Source: JACCTU01 sp963809175 (GTDB lineage Bacteria; Actinomycetota; Thermoleophilia; Gaiellales; Gaiellaceae). From it: 64,000 bases of DNA. Both the position numbers and the translations under genes were made by a program. The DNA is taken from the NCBI GenBank assembly GCA_963809175.1, contig CAWEIK010000001.1:124001-188000 (forward strand), read 5' to 3'. Positions 17,832 through 26,135 of the stretch are shown here, piece after piece. How positions within the stretch are numbered: the stretch's first letter is position 1; each line of letters starts with the position of its first letter. Below the pieces are notes generated by a model that was not told where the DNA came from, ran no database searches, and worked only from the letters and a program-made list of their open reading frames with translations.

Positions 17832-19261
17832 TCGCAGCGTTCGTGCTGCTGCTCGGCGCGATCGGCGCCGTGGCGGCGACGAACGCGGCGCAGCCTCGCC
17901 CGACGCGGACCGAGCTCCTGGTCGTCCGCGACGACGGCGTCTGGCGCGTTCCCCTCGAGTCCGGTTCGGCGAAGCGGGTCCCGGGCACCCGTGGCGCCGT
18001 CGCCGTCGCCTGGGCGCCGAGCGGTCGCGAGCTCGCCTTCGAGCGAGACGGCGTCGTGCACGCGGTCAACTCGGACGGCACGGGGCTGCGGACGATCGTG
18101 AAGGGCAGCGATCCTTCGTGGTCGCAGGACGGCCGCCGGCTCGCGTTCGTGCGAAACGGCCGGATCGTCGTCGCCCGGCGGAACGGCAGCGCGACGCGGG
18201 AGGTCACGACCGGAGTCGCCGACGCGCGCCCGGCGTGGTCGCCGGACGGGCGACGACTTGCCTTCGTCCGCGACGGCATCGTCTCGGTCGTCTCCTCGTC
18301 CGGCGGCAACGTCTCCGCGTTGCTCGCGGGAGCCGACCCGGACTGGTCACCCGACGGCCGCAGGATCGCGTTCTCGGGCGCCGCCGGCGTCGCGACGGCG
18401 GCTGCCGACGGTTCGGACATTCGGATCGTCACGCTCGACGTGGACACCACCTCGCCCACGTTCTCCCCCGACATGTCGAAGCTGCTCGCGGTCCAAGGTG
18501 GAAACGTCATCGCGTACGCGTCCGACGGAGCAACTCGCGCGCTCGGCGTCGGCACGGACGTCGACGTGCGGCGCGTCCCCTTACGCACGGAGCTGCTCCC
18601 CGACCTCGAGCAGCGCGCACCGACGCAGGTCGCCGTTGCGAGCATCGGAGGCCGCTACAAGCTCGGCTTCGCGTCTGCGGTCGACAACGTCGGCCGTGGC
18701 CCGATCTGGATCCGCGGCACGCGATCCGGCCGGACGATGGCCGTGCGGCAGCTCGTCCGCGTCACCGGCGGCGGGCCCGAGTCGCACGTCGACGCCGGCG
18801 TGCTCCGCTACACGTGGTCTACGACGCACACGCACTGGCACCTGATCCACTTCGAACGTTACGAGCTCCGCCGCGCCCGCGACTTCGCGCTCGTCGGCCG
18901 AGATCGGAAGAGCGGCTTCTGCCTCGCCGACCACTACGGCACTGCCCCTCGGATGCGGCCTGCCAAGCCCGTCTTCCTGGGGAACTGTGCGCAGGGGGCA
19001 CCCGGCGCGCGAACTGTCGAGCAGGGGTCATCCGTCGGCTACACCGACCGCTACCCGGCGCACTACCACGGCCAGAACGTCGACCTCACAGGCGTCCCAG
19101 CCGGCATCTACGTGCTCGTGCACCGCGCGAACCCCGACCGTTGGCTGCGCGAGCGGAGCTACGACAACAACGCAGCCTCGGTCCGGCTCCGGCTGACCCG
19201 CACCGGCGACCTGCCGCGCGTGCAGGTGCTCAGGTCGTGCGAAGGCTCGGAGCGCTGCTAG
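17807..19261 (+). CDS. Secreted TolB-like beta-propeller fused to a lysyl oxidase domain
   Basis: 484 aa from GTG, with GGAG four bases upstream. A signal anchor (about residues 7-24) is followed by PD40/TolB-type repeats (AWSPDGRRLAF and related, about 60-235), then a lysyl oxidase domain (about 270-475). The copper site is the THTHWHLIHF segment. Lys368 in RKSGFCLAD and Tyr416 in DRYPAHY align with the Lys and Tyr that form the LTQ cofactor in animal lysyl oxidases. The domain ends with the conserved RSYDNNAASV region. It probably acts extracellularly, oxidising amines or lysyl groups. The gene starts inside the CoA-transferase gene. Confidence 0.85.
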   Translation: MARRARFLIAAFVLLLGAIGAVAATNAAQPRPTRTELLVVRDDGVWRVPLESGSAKRVPGTRGAVAVAWAPSGRELAFERDGVVHAVNSDGTGLRTIVKGSDPSWSQDGRRLAFVRNGRIVVARRNGSATREVTTGVADARPAWSPDGRRLAFVRDGIVSVVSSSGGNVSALLAGADPDWSPDGRRIAFSGAAGVATAAADGSDIRIVTLDVDTTSPTFSPDMSKLLAVQGGNVIAYASDGATRALGVGTDVDVRRVPLRTELLPDLEQRAPTQVAVASIGGRYKLGFASAVDNVGRGPIWIRGTRSGRTMAVRQLVRVTGGGPESHVDAGVLRYTWSTTHTHWHLIHFERYELRRARDFALVGRDRKSGFCLADHYGTAPRMRPAKPVFLGNCAQGAPGARTVEQGSSVGYTDRYPAHYHGQNVDLTGVPAGIYVLVHRANPDRWLRERSYDNNAASVRLRLTRTGDLPRVQVLRSCEGSERC

Positions 19262-19938
19262 GAAACGAGCCCGAGCGCGGCGGGCAGCTCGCGGAGATCG
19301 GTCAGCCGGGCGTCCGCGTCCGGGAACCGCCCCTCGCGGTCGAGCAGGAACGCCCGGATGCCCAGCGCGCGTGCTCCTTCCACGTCGTCGGTCGGCGTGT
19401 CGCCGACCATCGCCGTCTCCGCGGCGGCGACTCCGAGCTCTTCCAGAACGGCGAGGAAGATCGACTCGTGCGGCTTCACCTTGCCGTGCGCACGCGACGA
19501 GAGCGCGGCGTCGACGTCGAGCGCGTGGTGCGCGACGAACGCGTCGAGGTCGCGCGCGGTGTTCGAGACCAGGCCGAGCTTCAGACCGCGTGAGCGCAGC
19601 GACTCGAGCGTCGGCAGCACGTCGTCGTAGAGGTCGAAGTTGTGCGCGTGCTCCCACGCGCGCGTCATCTCTGCGGCGCACTCGTACGCGCGATCCGAGT
19701 CGCCGCCCATGCCGCGGATGATCCGCTCCGTGAAGAGCACCCACACCTCTTCGTCGTGCTCGAGCTCCGGGTGCAGCTCGAGCGTGTCGAACGCAGCGAG
19801 GCGCGCCTCGTCGTAGCGCGCCGGGTCGAGGTCGAGCCCGTAGCGCGCACCGAGGCGCGTGTAGCCCTCGGGCCCGAGGTCGGGGCCGGGCTTCGCGAGC
19901 GTGAAGTCGACGTCGAAGAGCACGGCCGCGAGCGACAC
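19258..19938 (-). CDS. HAD-superfamily hydrolase
   Basis: About 226 aa from the GTG at 19938. Motif I is VLFDVDFTLA: the nucleophile Asp is followed by V-D, while the usual Gly after the second Asp is Phe. Motif II is LGLVSNTARD, motif III is KVKPHESIF and motif IV is MVGDTPTDDVEGA. The cap domain is helical. It is a phosphatase of the phosphoglycolate/haloacid type, substrate unknown. Its stop codon shares the palindrome CTAG with the stop of the convergent lysyl-oxidase gene. Confidence 0.87.
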   Translation of the reverse strand: MSLAAVLFDVDFTLAKPGPDLGPEGYTRLGARYGLDLDPARYDEARLAAFDTLELHPELEHDEEVWVLFTERIIRGMGGDSDRAYECAAEMTRAWEHAHNFDLYDDVLPTLESLRSRGLKLGLVSNTARDLDAFVAHHALDVDAALSSRAHGKVKPHESIFLAVLEELGVAAAETAMVGDTPTDDVEGARALGIRAFLLDREGRFPDADARLTDLRELPAALGLVS

Positions 19939-19960
19939 GGCGCGAGGATAGCCTTGGCGC

Positions 19961-20350
19961 GTGCGGTCGCCCGAGCAGATCTTGCGGGACGCCAAGACGA
20001 TCGCGCTCGTCGGCGCGTCCCCGAACCCGGCCCGGCCGAGCCACGGCGTCATGCGCTACCTCCTCCACCACGGCTACCGGGTGATCCCCGTCCGGCCGCA
20101 TCGCACCGAGGTGCTCGGTGTCCCCTGCGTTGCCTCGCTCGCGGAGATCGAAGAACCGATCGACCTCGTGGACGTGTTCCGAACCGAGTCGGCCGCGCCC
20201 GGGCACGCCCGAGAGGCCGTCGAGGCCGGCGCGAAGGCGTTCTGGCTCCAACTCGACCTCCGCTCGCCCGAGGCCCGCGCGATCTGCGAGCAGGCCGGGC
20301 TCGACTACGTCGAGGACGAGTGCACGGCGATCGTCCACCGCAGAATCTGA
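19961..20350 (+). CDS. CoA-binding domain protein (YccU-like)
   Basis: 129 aa, a complete single-domain CoA_binding protein. The Rossmann start is KTIALVGASPNPARPSHGVMRYL. It is followed by GYRVIPVRPHRTEVLGVPCV and the WLQLDLRSPEARAICEQAGL segment. The fold is related to the N-terminal domain of succinyl-CoA synthetase alpha. No catalytic function is established for the single-domain form. It is divergent from the HAD hydrolase with a 22-bp gap, and tRNA-Pro follows 23 bp downstream on the same strand. Confidence 0.88.
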   Translation: MRSPEQILRDAKTIALVGASPNPARPSHGVMRYLLHHGYRVIPVRPHRTEVLGVPCVASLAEIEEPIDLVDVFRTESAAPGHAREAVEAGAKAFWLQLDLRSPEARAICEQAGLDYVEDECTAIVHRRI

Positions 20351-20373
20351 GCCGCTACGCTTTGCCGCTGTCC

Positions 20374-20447
20374 CGGGGTGTGGCGCAGCCTGGTAGCGCG
20401 CTCCGTTCGGGTCGGAGAGGTCCCGAGTTCAAATCTCGGCACCCCGA
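20374..20447 (+). tRNA. tRNA-Pro (anticodon CGG)
   Basis: A full cloverleaf is readable. The acceptor stem is CGGGGTG with CACCCCG, and the D arm has GCGC around the AGCCTGGTA loop. The anticodon stem CTCCG/CGGAG encloses loop TTCGGGT (anticodon CGG, reading CCG), and the T stem CCGAG/CTCGG has loop TTCAAAT. The discriminator base is A. CCA is not encoded. CCG is expected to be a very common Pro codon in this GC-rich genome. Confidence 0.95.
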
Positions 20448-20459
20448 TGGGAAGCGATG

Positions 20460-20486
20460 GGAAGGGCCGCCTCGTGCGGCCCTTCC
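20460..20486. terminator. Bidirectional hairpin terminator after tRNA-Pro
   Basis: GGAAGGGCCGC and GCGGCCCTTCC form an 11-bp perfect stem around the loop CTCGT. It sits 12 bp after the tRNA and 4 bp beyond the stop of the convergent alpha/beta hydrolase, so it can serve both transcripts. The T-run is weak on either side. Confidence 0.75.
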
Positions 20487-20490
20487 GCTT

Positions 20491-21342
20491 TCAGCGCGCC
20501 GCCAGGAAGCTCTCGACCGCGTCGAGGCACGCGGCTGGGCGCTCGACGATCAGCAGGTGCCCGCAGTCCGCGATCGTGCGGAGCGGCGCACGCAGGCGCC
20601 GGGAGTAGTCGAACGCGTCGTCCAGCGGCAGCTGGTTGTCCTTGGCGCCCCACAGCATGAAGGTCGGGCACTGCACGAGGTGGAGGTCGCCGCGCGGGTC
20701 GTCGCCGGCGAGGGCCCGGAGCGCGCTTTGCGTGTCCGAGTGCAGGTTGATGTCCACGAGCACCGCCTCCACCGCGTCGTCGTCGAGCCCGGCCGGGTCG
20801 GCCGCGAACCAGTGGCCGAAGACGGCGCGCTTGAGTGCGGGGCTCCGCGCGACGACGCGCCAGTGCGGCGACACTCGCCGGCCCGGCTGGATCCACCCGA
20901 CGAGCGCGAGGATCCGCTCGGCCTGGGCCGTGCTGGACGTGATCCCCGCCGCCGCGGCGAGGACGAGGCTGCGGACGAGCTCGGGACGGCGGACGGCGAG
21001 GCGGATCCCCACGAGACCGCCGAACGAGTGGCCGGCCACGTCCGCCGGGCCAAGGCCTTCCTCCTCGACCAGCTTCGCGACCCGGTCGGCGTAGGGCCCG
21101 AGCCCCGGCGCCGCAGGGAGGGCCGACGAGCGGCCGTGCCCCGGGAGGTCGACCACGAGCACCCGGCGCGTCCGGGCGAGCTCGGGGGCCAGAAACGCCC
21201 AGTTGGAGCGGGAGCCGGCCAGACCGTGCAGGAGCACGAGGGGCGGGCCGTCGGGCGGGCCTCCGACAAGGGCCTGGAGCCGCGTCCCCCGAAAATCGGA
21301 GCTCCGCTCCTCGAACCCGTCGAATCTCCTGGCAACCGTCAT
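20491..21342 (-). CDS. Alpha/beta-fold hydrolase
   Basis: 283 aa. The oxyanion segment is LVLLHGLAGSRSNW, and the nucleophile elbow is GHSFGG. The acid is probably the Asp in WGAKDNQLPLDDA and the base the His in DCGHLLIVERP. This order and spacing match the small haloperoxidase/esterase-type hydrolases. No signal peptide is seen, so it is likely cytoplasmic. It is a single-gene unit ending at the shared terminator. The substrate cannot be assigned. Confidence 0.88.
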   Translation of the reverse strand: MTVARRFDGFEERSSDFRGTRLQALVGGPPDGPPLVLLHGLAGSRSNWAFLAPELARTRRVLVVDLPGHGRSSALPAAPGLGPYADRVAKLVEEEGLGPADVAGHSFGGLVGIRLAVRRPELVRSLVLAAAAGITSSTAQAERILALVGWIQPGRRVSPHWRVVARSPALKRAVFGHWFAADPAGLDDDAVEAVLVDINLHSDTQSALRALAGDDPRGDLHLVQCPTFMLWGAKDNQLPLDDAFDYSRRLRAPLRTIADCGHLLIVERPAACLDAVESFLAAR

Positions 21343-21427
21343 GGCGGCCGTCTATTCTTCACTCGATGAGCAGTTCACGGAAAGCAGGCGCCCGCTGATG
21401 CCTGCCCCGTCCGAGAGGAATTTCTAG

Positions 21428-21462
21428 CCCCGTCCGCGCGCCTGCGCGAGGCGGGGTTTTTT
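21428..21462 (+). terminator. Intrinsic terminator upstream of the small HTH-like gene (possible attenuator)
   Basis: CCCCG at 21428-21432 pairs with CGGGG at 21452-21456. Inside are CC/GG and CGCG/CGCG pairs with small bulges, and six T residues follow. It lies 31 bp before the ATG at 21493 on the same strand, with no gene ending just before it. Two tiny reading frames, 9-10 codons each and joined by TGATG, precede it (21366-21427). The arrangement looks like a leader with an attenuator or a short terminated RNA. Confidence 0.6.
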
Positions 21463-21492
21463 GTATCCGGAACCACCGGCGAAAGGAGCGGA

Positions 21493-21663
21493 ATGGCAAA
21501 TCACCTCACGCCCGAGGAGCTGTCGAAAGAGCTCGGGATCGAACGGCAGGAGGTGATCCGCGTCTGCTTGCAGGAGGGCGTGCCGATCTACCAGGGGAAG
21601 ATCGACAAGACGCTCTTCCAGGCACAGCTGCAAGCGCTGGGAGCAATGCCCCAGCAGCATTAG
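21493..21663 (+). CDS. Small HTH-like protein, 56 aa
   Basis: The ATG at 21493 follows AAAGGAGCGG at good spacing. The 56-aa product (MANHLTPEELSKELGIERQ...) reads as a helix-turn-helix-like fold: LTPEELSKELGIERQEVIR, then a short KIDKTLFQAQLQAL helix. It looks like a minimal DNA-binding or adaptor protein, without a recognised family name. It sits behind an intrinsic terminator and ends 6 bp before the convergent Ku gene. A functional link to Ku is possible but based only on position. Confidence 0.7.
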   Translation: MANHLTPEELSKELGIERQEVIRVCLQEGVPIYQGKIDKTLFQAQLQALGAMPQQH

Positions 21664-21669
21664 GGCCGG

Positions 21670-22548
21670 CTACGCGGTTTTTCTGGCGGCGGTCTTCGCC
21701 TTCGGGCGGGCCGCCGTCTTCTTCTTCGCGGGCGCCTTGCGCCCGTTGTCCTTCTTCGAGGAGACCTCGGCGACGCTCTGCCGTAGCGCCTCGAGCAGAT
21801 CGACGACGGGTGCGTCCTCGGCGACGGGCTCCGGACGCGCGATCTCCTCGCCGGCGAGCTTCGCCTCGAGCATCGCGCGCAGGTCGCGCCGGTACTCGCT
21901 CTGGAGCTCACCCGGGTCGAACTCGCCCTCCAGGCTCTCGATCACCTGGCGCGCGAGCGCGAGCTCCGCGTCCTTGACCTTCGTGTCGGCGACCGCCTCC
22001 TCGATCTCGGCCTGCGAGTGCACGTCCTCCGCGATGAACAGCGTCTCGAGCACGAGCGCTTCGCCGCGCGCGCGGATCAGTGAGGAGTGCTCCTGGCCGC
22101 GCAGGATGAAGCGGCCGAGCGCCGCCATCTGCGTGTCCTTCATCGCCTCGAGGAGCAGCACGTACGGGCGGCGCTGGGCCGCGTTGCTCGCGGGCGCCAG
22201 GAAGTACGTGCGGTCGAAGTACACCGGGTCGATCGACTCGAGCGGGACGAACCGCGTGATGTCGATCGAGCGTGAGTCGTCGTTCTGCTCGATCGCCTCG
22301 AGATCGGCGTCCTCGACGACGACGAACTCGCCCTTCGCGACCTCCCAGCCCCGGACGATCTCGTCGGCGCTGACCTCGCGGTCGTGCGTGGGGCACCACT
22401 TCTTCTGCTTGATCGGCGTCAGGCACTCGCGGTGGAGCTGGCGGAAGCTGACGTCGCTCTGGCGGGCAGCCGGCTTCGTGGCCAGGGCCAGCCCGACCGG
22501 GATGCTGACCAGGCCGAAGGAGATGGATCCGTTCCAGATCGTGCGCAT
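21670..22548 (-). CDS. ku: Bacterial Ku protein, non-homologous end joining
   Basis: 292 aa starting MRTIWNGSISFGLVSIPVGL, the characteristic bacterial Ku N-terminus. The beta-barrel core includes KKWCPTHDREVSADEIVRG and the segment around PVYFDRTYFLAP. The C-terminus is a long Lys/Ala-rich tail typical of mycobacterial-type Ku, which binds DNA and recruits LigD. The homodimer threads onto DNA ends. No ligD is present in this window; the ligase at 29.5 kb is the NAD-dependent LigA. The Shine-Dalgarno TTTTGGAG precedes the ATG by 7 nt. Confidence 0.96.
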   Translation of the reverse strand: MRTIWNGSISFGLVSIPVGLALATKPAARQSDVSFRQLHRECLTPIKQKKWCPTHDREVSADEIVRGWEVAKGEFVVVEDADLEAIEQNDDSRSIDITRFVPLESIDPVYFDRTYFLAPASNAAQRRPYVLLLEAMKDTQMAALGRFILRGQEHSSLIRARGEALVLETLFIAEDVHSQAEIEEAVADTKVKDAELALARQVIESLEGEFDPGELQSEYRRDLRAMLEAKLAGEEIARPEPVAEDAPVVDLLEALRQSVAEVSSKKDNGRKAPAKKKTAARPKAKTAARKTA

Positions 22549-22629
22549 GGGGCTACTCCAAAAGTCTAATCGCGGACCGGGGAAGTTCGGCCCGGTTGGG
22601 GGGTTTCCTCCATCTACAGTTAGGCACGA

Positions 22630-24441
22630 ATGGCAACCCAGGTCGCCCCAGACACGCGGCCCGAGGCGCAGGGCGCCCAACCCACCACGATCCCGCGGCT
22701 CTGGCAGGACGCGGTCGCCCAGGGACGGAGCCGCCCCGCCTACCTCGTCGAGCGCGGCGAGGCCTGGGAGCCGGTCCCGTGGGCTGAGGCGGCGACCGCG
22801 GTCGAGGAGCTCGCCAACGGGCTCCTGGCCCTGGGGGTGAAGAAGGGGGACGCCTTCGGGATCCTCGGGCAGACGAGCCTGGAGTGGGCGCTCTTCGACT
22901 TCGCGCTCGCGCACGTCGGCGCCGTCGGGGCCGCCATCTACGCGAACAGCGCGGCGAAGGACTGCGAGTACATCCTCGACCACTCGGAGTCGGTCGGCGT
23001 GCTCGTCGAGGACGCGGTGCAGCTGGCGAAGCTCGACGACTATCGCGCCCGCAACCCGAGGCTCGAGCACGTGCTGACGTTCGCCGATCTCGACGAGGTT
23101 CGAGCGCGAGGTCGCGACTACGCACGTGCGAACCCCGGAGAGCTCGGGCGCGTCGTCGCCTCGGTGAGCCCCGACGACGTCTTCACGTACATCTACACGT
23201 CGGGGACGACCGGCCCTCCGAAGGCCTGCATGATCCTGCACCGCAACTACTACGCGATGGCCGCCGTCGTCGACGAGATCGACGACTTCACGATGGCGGA
23301 CGACACGATGCTCCTCTACCTGCCGCTCGCGCACAACTTCGGGCGGCTGATGCACCTGCAAGGTCCCTACGTCGGGTTCACGCTCGCGTTCCTCGCCGAC
23401 CCGCTGCGTGCCGGCGAGGCGCTCAAGGCGGTCCGGCCCACGTTGTTCCCGAGCGTGCCGCGCGTCTTCGAGAAGGTCCACACCGCGGTGCTCGCGAAGT
23501 TCGACGACGAGACCGGCGCCAAGCGGAGGATCGTCGACTGGGCGCTCGGCGTCGGGCGAAAGGCGTCGGAGCGTCGTGCGGCAGGCGAGCCGCTCGGCCC
23601 CGCGCTCGGCCTGCAGCACCGACTCGCCGACAAGCTCGTCTTCTCGAAGGTCAAGGCGCAGCTCGGCGGGAACTTCCGGCTCGGGATCTCCGGTGGTGCG
23701 CCGCTCTCGAAGGAGATCGCCGAGTTCTTCCACTCGCTCGACGTCCTCATTCTCGAGGGCTACGGGCTCACGGAGTGCACGACCGCGGCGACCGTGAACC
23801 GTCCTTCCAGGTTCCGGTTCGGGACGGTCGGCCCGGCGCTGCCCGGGACCGAGCTTCGGATCGCGGAGGACGGTGAGGTGCTGATCTCGTCGCCGACGGT
23901 GTTCGCCGGCTACTACAAGGACGAGGATGCGACCCGCGAGGTCCTCGGGCCCGACGGCTGGCTTCGCTCGGGCGACATCGGCCAACTGGACGGCGACGGC
24001 TTCCTGACGATCACCGACCGCAAGAAGGACATCATCGTCACCGCCGGCGGCAAGAACGTCGCTCCGCAGAATCTCGAGAACGAGCTGAAGGCGTCGAAGT
24101 TCGTCTCCCAGGCGCTCGTCGTCGGGGACAAGCGGCCCTACTGCATCGCGCTGATCACGCTCGACGAGCCGGAGCTCGTCAAGTGGGCGCAGGCACGCGG
24201 GCTGAAGGGTGAGCTGTCGCTGGCGGCGCTGTCGAGCGACGCGGACGTCCGCGAGCTCGTCGACGGAATCGTCGAGCGCATGAACGCCGACCACTCGCGG
24301 TACGAGCAGGTCAAGAAGTTCACGATCCTTCCGCGCGACTTCACGATGGCCGACGACGAGCTCACGGCCACGCTAAAGCTCAAGCGCCGCGTCTGCCAGG
24401 AGCACTTCGCGGACGAAATCGCCGCGCTCTACGCGGGCTGA
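22630..24441 (+). CDS. Long-chain acyl-CoA synthetase (AMP-forming)
   Basis: 603 aa. The P-loop-like AMP motif is YIYTSGTTGPPKACM (about residue 190). It is followed by LLYLPLAHNFGR, LILEGYGLTECTT and the hinge region WLRSGDIGQLDGDGFLTITDRKKDIIVTAGGKNVAP. The order is that of the FadD15-like long-chain ligases. It activates fatty acids to acyl-CoA through an acyl-adenylate and feeds the acyl-CoA dehydrogenases at 5.7 and 9.5 kb. Its TGA overlaps the ATG of the next gene (TGATG). A TACAGT -10-like element lies 10 bp before the start. Confidence 0.93.
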   Translation: MATQVAPDTRPEAQGAQPTTIPRLWQDAVAQGRSRPAYLVERGEAWEPVPWAEAATAVEELANGLLALGVKKGDAFGILGQTSLEWALFDFALAHVGAVGAAIYANSAAKDCEYILDHSESVGVLVEDAVQLAKLDDYRARNPRLEHVLTFADLDEVRARGRDYARANPGELGRVVASVSPDDVFTYIYTSGTTGPPKACMILHRNYYAMAAVVDEIDDFTMADDTMLLYLPLAHNFGRLMHLQGPYVGFTLAFLADPLRAGEALKAVRPTLFPSVPRVFEKVHTAVLAKFDDETGAKRRIVDWALGVGRKASERRAAGEPLGPALGLQHRLADKLVFSKVKAQLGGNFRLGISGGAPLSKEIAEFFHSLDVLILEGYGLTECTTAATVNRPSRFRFGTVGPALPGTELRIAEDGEVLISSPTVFAGYYKDEDATREVLGPDGWLRSGDIGQLDGDGFLTITDRKKDIIVTAGGKNVAPQNLENELKASKFVSQALVVGDKRPYCIALITLDEPELVKWAQARGLKGELSLAALSSDADVRELVDGIVERMNADHSRYEQVKKFTILPRDFTMADDELTATLKLKRRVCQEHFADEIAALYAG

Positions 24442-24914
24442 TGCACGCCCACGGGGCGAGCCTGAACCGGCTCGCCTTCAGCGCGACCTGGCACTGCCTG
24501 ACCGGCTGCGCGATCGGCGAGGTGCTCGGCGTCGCGATCGGGACGGCGCTCGGCTGGAGCAATGCACCGACGATCGTGCTCGCGATCGTGCTCGCGTTCT
24601 TCTTCGGCTATGCGTTCACGGCGGTGCCGCTGCTTCGCTCCGGGCTCGCGCTCGGCGCCGCGGCGGGGATCGCGCTGGCGGCCGACACGATCTCGATCGC
24701 GGTGATGGAGATCGTCGACAACGTCGTGCTGCTGGTCATTCCGGGCGCGATGGAGGCGGGACTCGCGGACCCGCTGTTCTGGGGCAGCCTGGCGTTCGCG
24801 CTCGCGGCGGCCTTCGTCGTCGCGTACCCCGTCAACCGCTGGTTGATCGCGCGCGGCCGCGGTCACGCGGTCGTGCACTCAACACCACTGACTACAGCCG
24901 CCGACCGCCCATGA
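24441..24914 (+). CDS. DUF4396 membrane protein
   Basis: 157 aa with about four hydrophobic helices. The opening motif SATWHCLTGCAIGEVLGVAIGTALGW is the DUF4396 hallmark, with conserved His-Cys and Gly-Cys residues near the start of the first helix. The family is sometimes found with copper or cupredoxin genes, but none is here. It is translationally coupled to the acyl-CoA synthetase. Its 3' end overlaps the convergent NlpC/P60 gene by 23 nt. The function is unknown. Confidence 0.85.
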   Translation: MHAHGASLNRLAFSATWHCLTGCAIGEVLGVAIGTALGWSNAPTIVLAIVLAFFFGYAFTAVPLLRSGLALGAAAGIALAADTISIAVMEIVDNVVLLVIPGAMEAGLADPLFWGSLAFALAAAFVVAYPVNRWLIARGRGHAVVHSTPLTTAADRP

Positions 24915-25936
24915 AGGTCGACGAGTACCAGCCGGACATGCTGGAGATCTTCACGACGTCGCCGGTGTGCGGCGCGTGGATGAAGTTCCCGCCGCCGACG
25001 TAGATCCCGACGTGCCCGAGGCCGTTGAAGAAGACGAGGTCGCCCGCCTCGAGCTGGTCGCGGGACACCGGCGTGCCCATGCCCCACTGCGAGCCGGTGT
25101 AGTGCGGCAGCGAGATGCCGACCTGCGCGTAGACGTACATCGTGAAGCCCGAGCAGTCGAAGCCCGAGGGAGACGCTCCGCCCCAGCGGTACGGCGACGC
25201 CGAGGTAGCGCATCGCGATCCCGACGACGCCGCCGAAGCGCGACGGCGGCGCGATAACCGCACCGTCCGGCGTGGCGCCGGCAGCGCCGAGGCCTGACGA
25301 GCTCGCGAAGGTCTGGCCCTGCAGACTCGCGGCGATCGCGAGCGAACGGCGACGTTCCGCCGCCTGGATCTTGCGGATCTCGCTGCGAATCCCGGCGAGC
25401 ATCGACTGCCGCTGCTGGAGCTGACTCTCGATCGCGGCCTTCTGTGAGGCCTTGGTCGAGACGATCTGCGACTGGGCCGCACGCGCCTGCCTGAGCTGGA
25501 TGCGCTCGCGCTTGACCTGCGCGCGGTAGCGGATCACCTGCCCGAGCGTGGTCGCGTCCTGGTCGGAGACGCGGTTGGCGGTCTCGATGCGATCGAGCAG
25601 CTCGTCGAGGCTCGACGCCCCGAGCAGCACCGCGACGGTCGAGTTCTCCTCACCCGCGGTGTAGAGCGAAACGACGCGGTCGGCGAGACGCTTCTCGGCG
25701 CTGCCGAGGTTCTGCTTCGCGAGCCCGAGGTGACGCGTGTTTCGGACGAGGTCGCTCTTGATCCGGTCGAGCTTCACGTTGGCGAGGTTGTACGCCTCGA
25801 CCGCGTGGCTGAGCTCCGAATCGATCTGCTGGATCTGCGCGAGCACGCTCTCGGCGCGCGCCTGCTGCTGCTCGACTTGTGACGGCTCCGCAGTCGCTCC
25901 GCCGGCTGCCGCGAGTGTCGCGACCAGTCCGAACAC
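24892..25936 (-). CDS. NlpC/P60 peptidoglycan endopeptidase with coiled-coil N-terminus (one frame break)
   Basis: About 347 aa after correction. A signal peptide (VFGLVATLAAAGGATA) is followed by a long coiled coil (about residues 20-215) of the CwlO/RipA type. The NlpC/P60 domain carries the catalytic Cys in FDCSGFTMY, His in GHVGIYVG and a second His in FIHAPHTG. The frame changes near 25195, just before PYRWGGASPSG, explained by one extra G. The start is uncertain: GTG at 25936 leaves a basic LTRRILPAL segment upstream with no standard start codon. It cleaves stem-peptide bonds outside the membrane. Confidence 0.88.
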
Positions 25937-26025
25937 GAGCGCTGGGAGGATTCGGCGGGTTAGTCGAATAGTCTCCAGCTCCTAAAATGCGCGACCCACG
26001 GGGCGGGAGCCGTCACAAGGGGAGG

Positions 26026-26054
26026 AGGCTACCAACCCTTGCGGACGCTTGCAA
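26026..26054 (-). promoter_or_regulatory. Candidate promoter for the NlpC/P60 gene
   Basis: On the minus strand, TTGCAA (26054-26049) and TAGCCT (26031-26026) are spaced by exactly 17 nt. That would give a 5' leader of about 85 nt before the GTG at 25936. The 199-bp divergent region to 26135 holds this element and the hairpin at 26111-26129. I found no convincing riboswitch in it. Confidence 0.45.
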
Positions 26055-26110
26055 CGCATTCCCAGGCCGAAAACCGCTGCGTAGAGGCAAATCACCGGTG
26101 TTACAAGCTC

Positions 26111-26129
26111 GGACGGTCTGGTACCGTCC
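26111..26129. promoter_or_regulatory. Hairpin/inverted repeat just upstream of the 3D-domain gene
   Basis: GGACGGT and ACCGTCC form a perfect 7-bp stem around CTGGT, ending 6 bp before the GTG at 26136. It overlaps where the ribosome would bind and could be an operator or a translational control hairpin. No clear Shine-Dalgarno is visible for this gene. Confidence 0.45.
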
Positions 26130-26135
26130 GACCTC

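Noticed and set aside
25937..26135. A c-di-AMP (ydaO-type) riboswitch before the wall-hydrolase genes
   Set aside because: Such elements often precede these families in actinobacteria, but I could not find the conserved core blocks on either strand. Only a promoter-like element and a 7-bp hairpin are visible.
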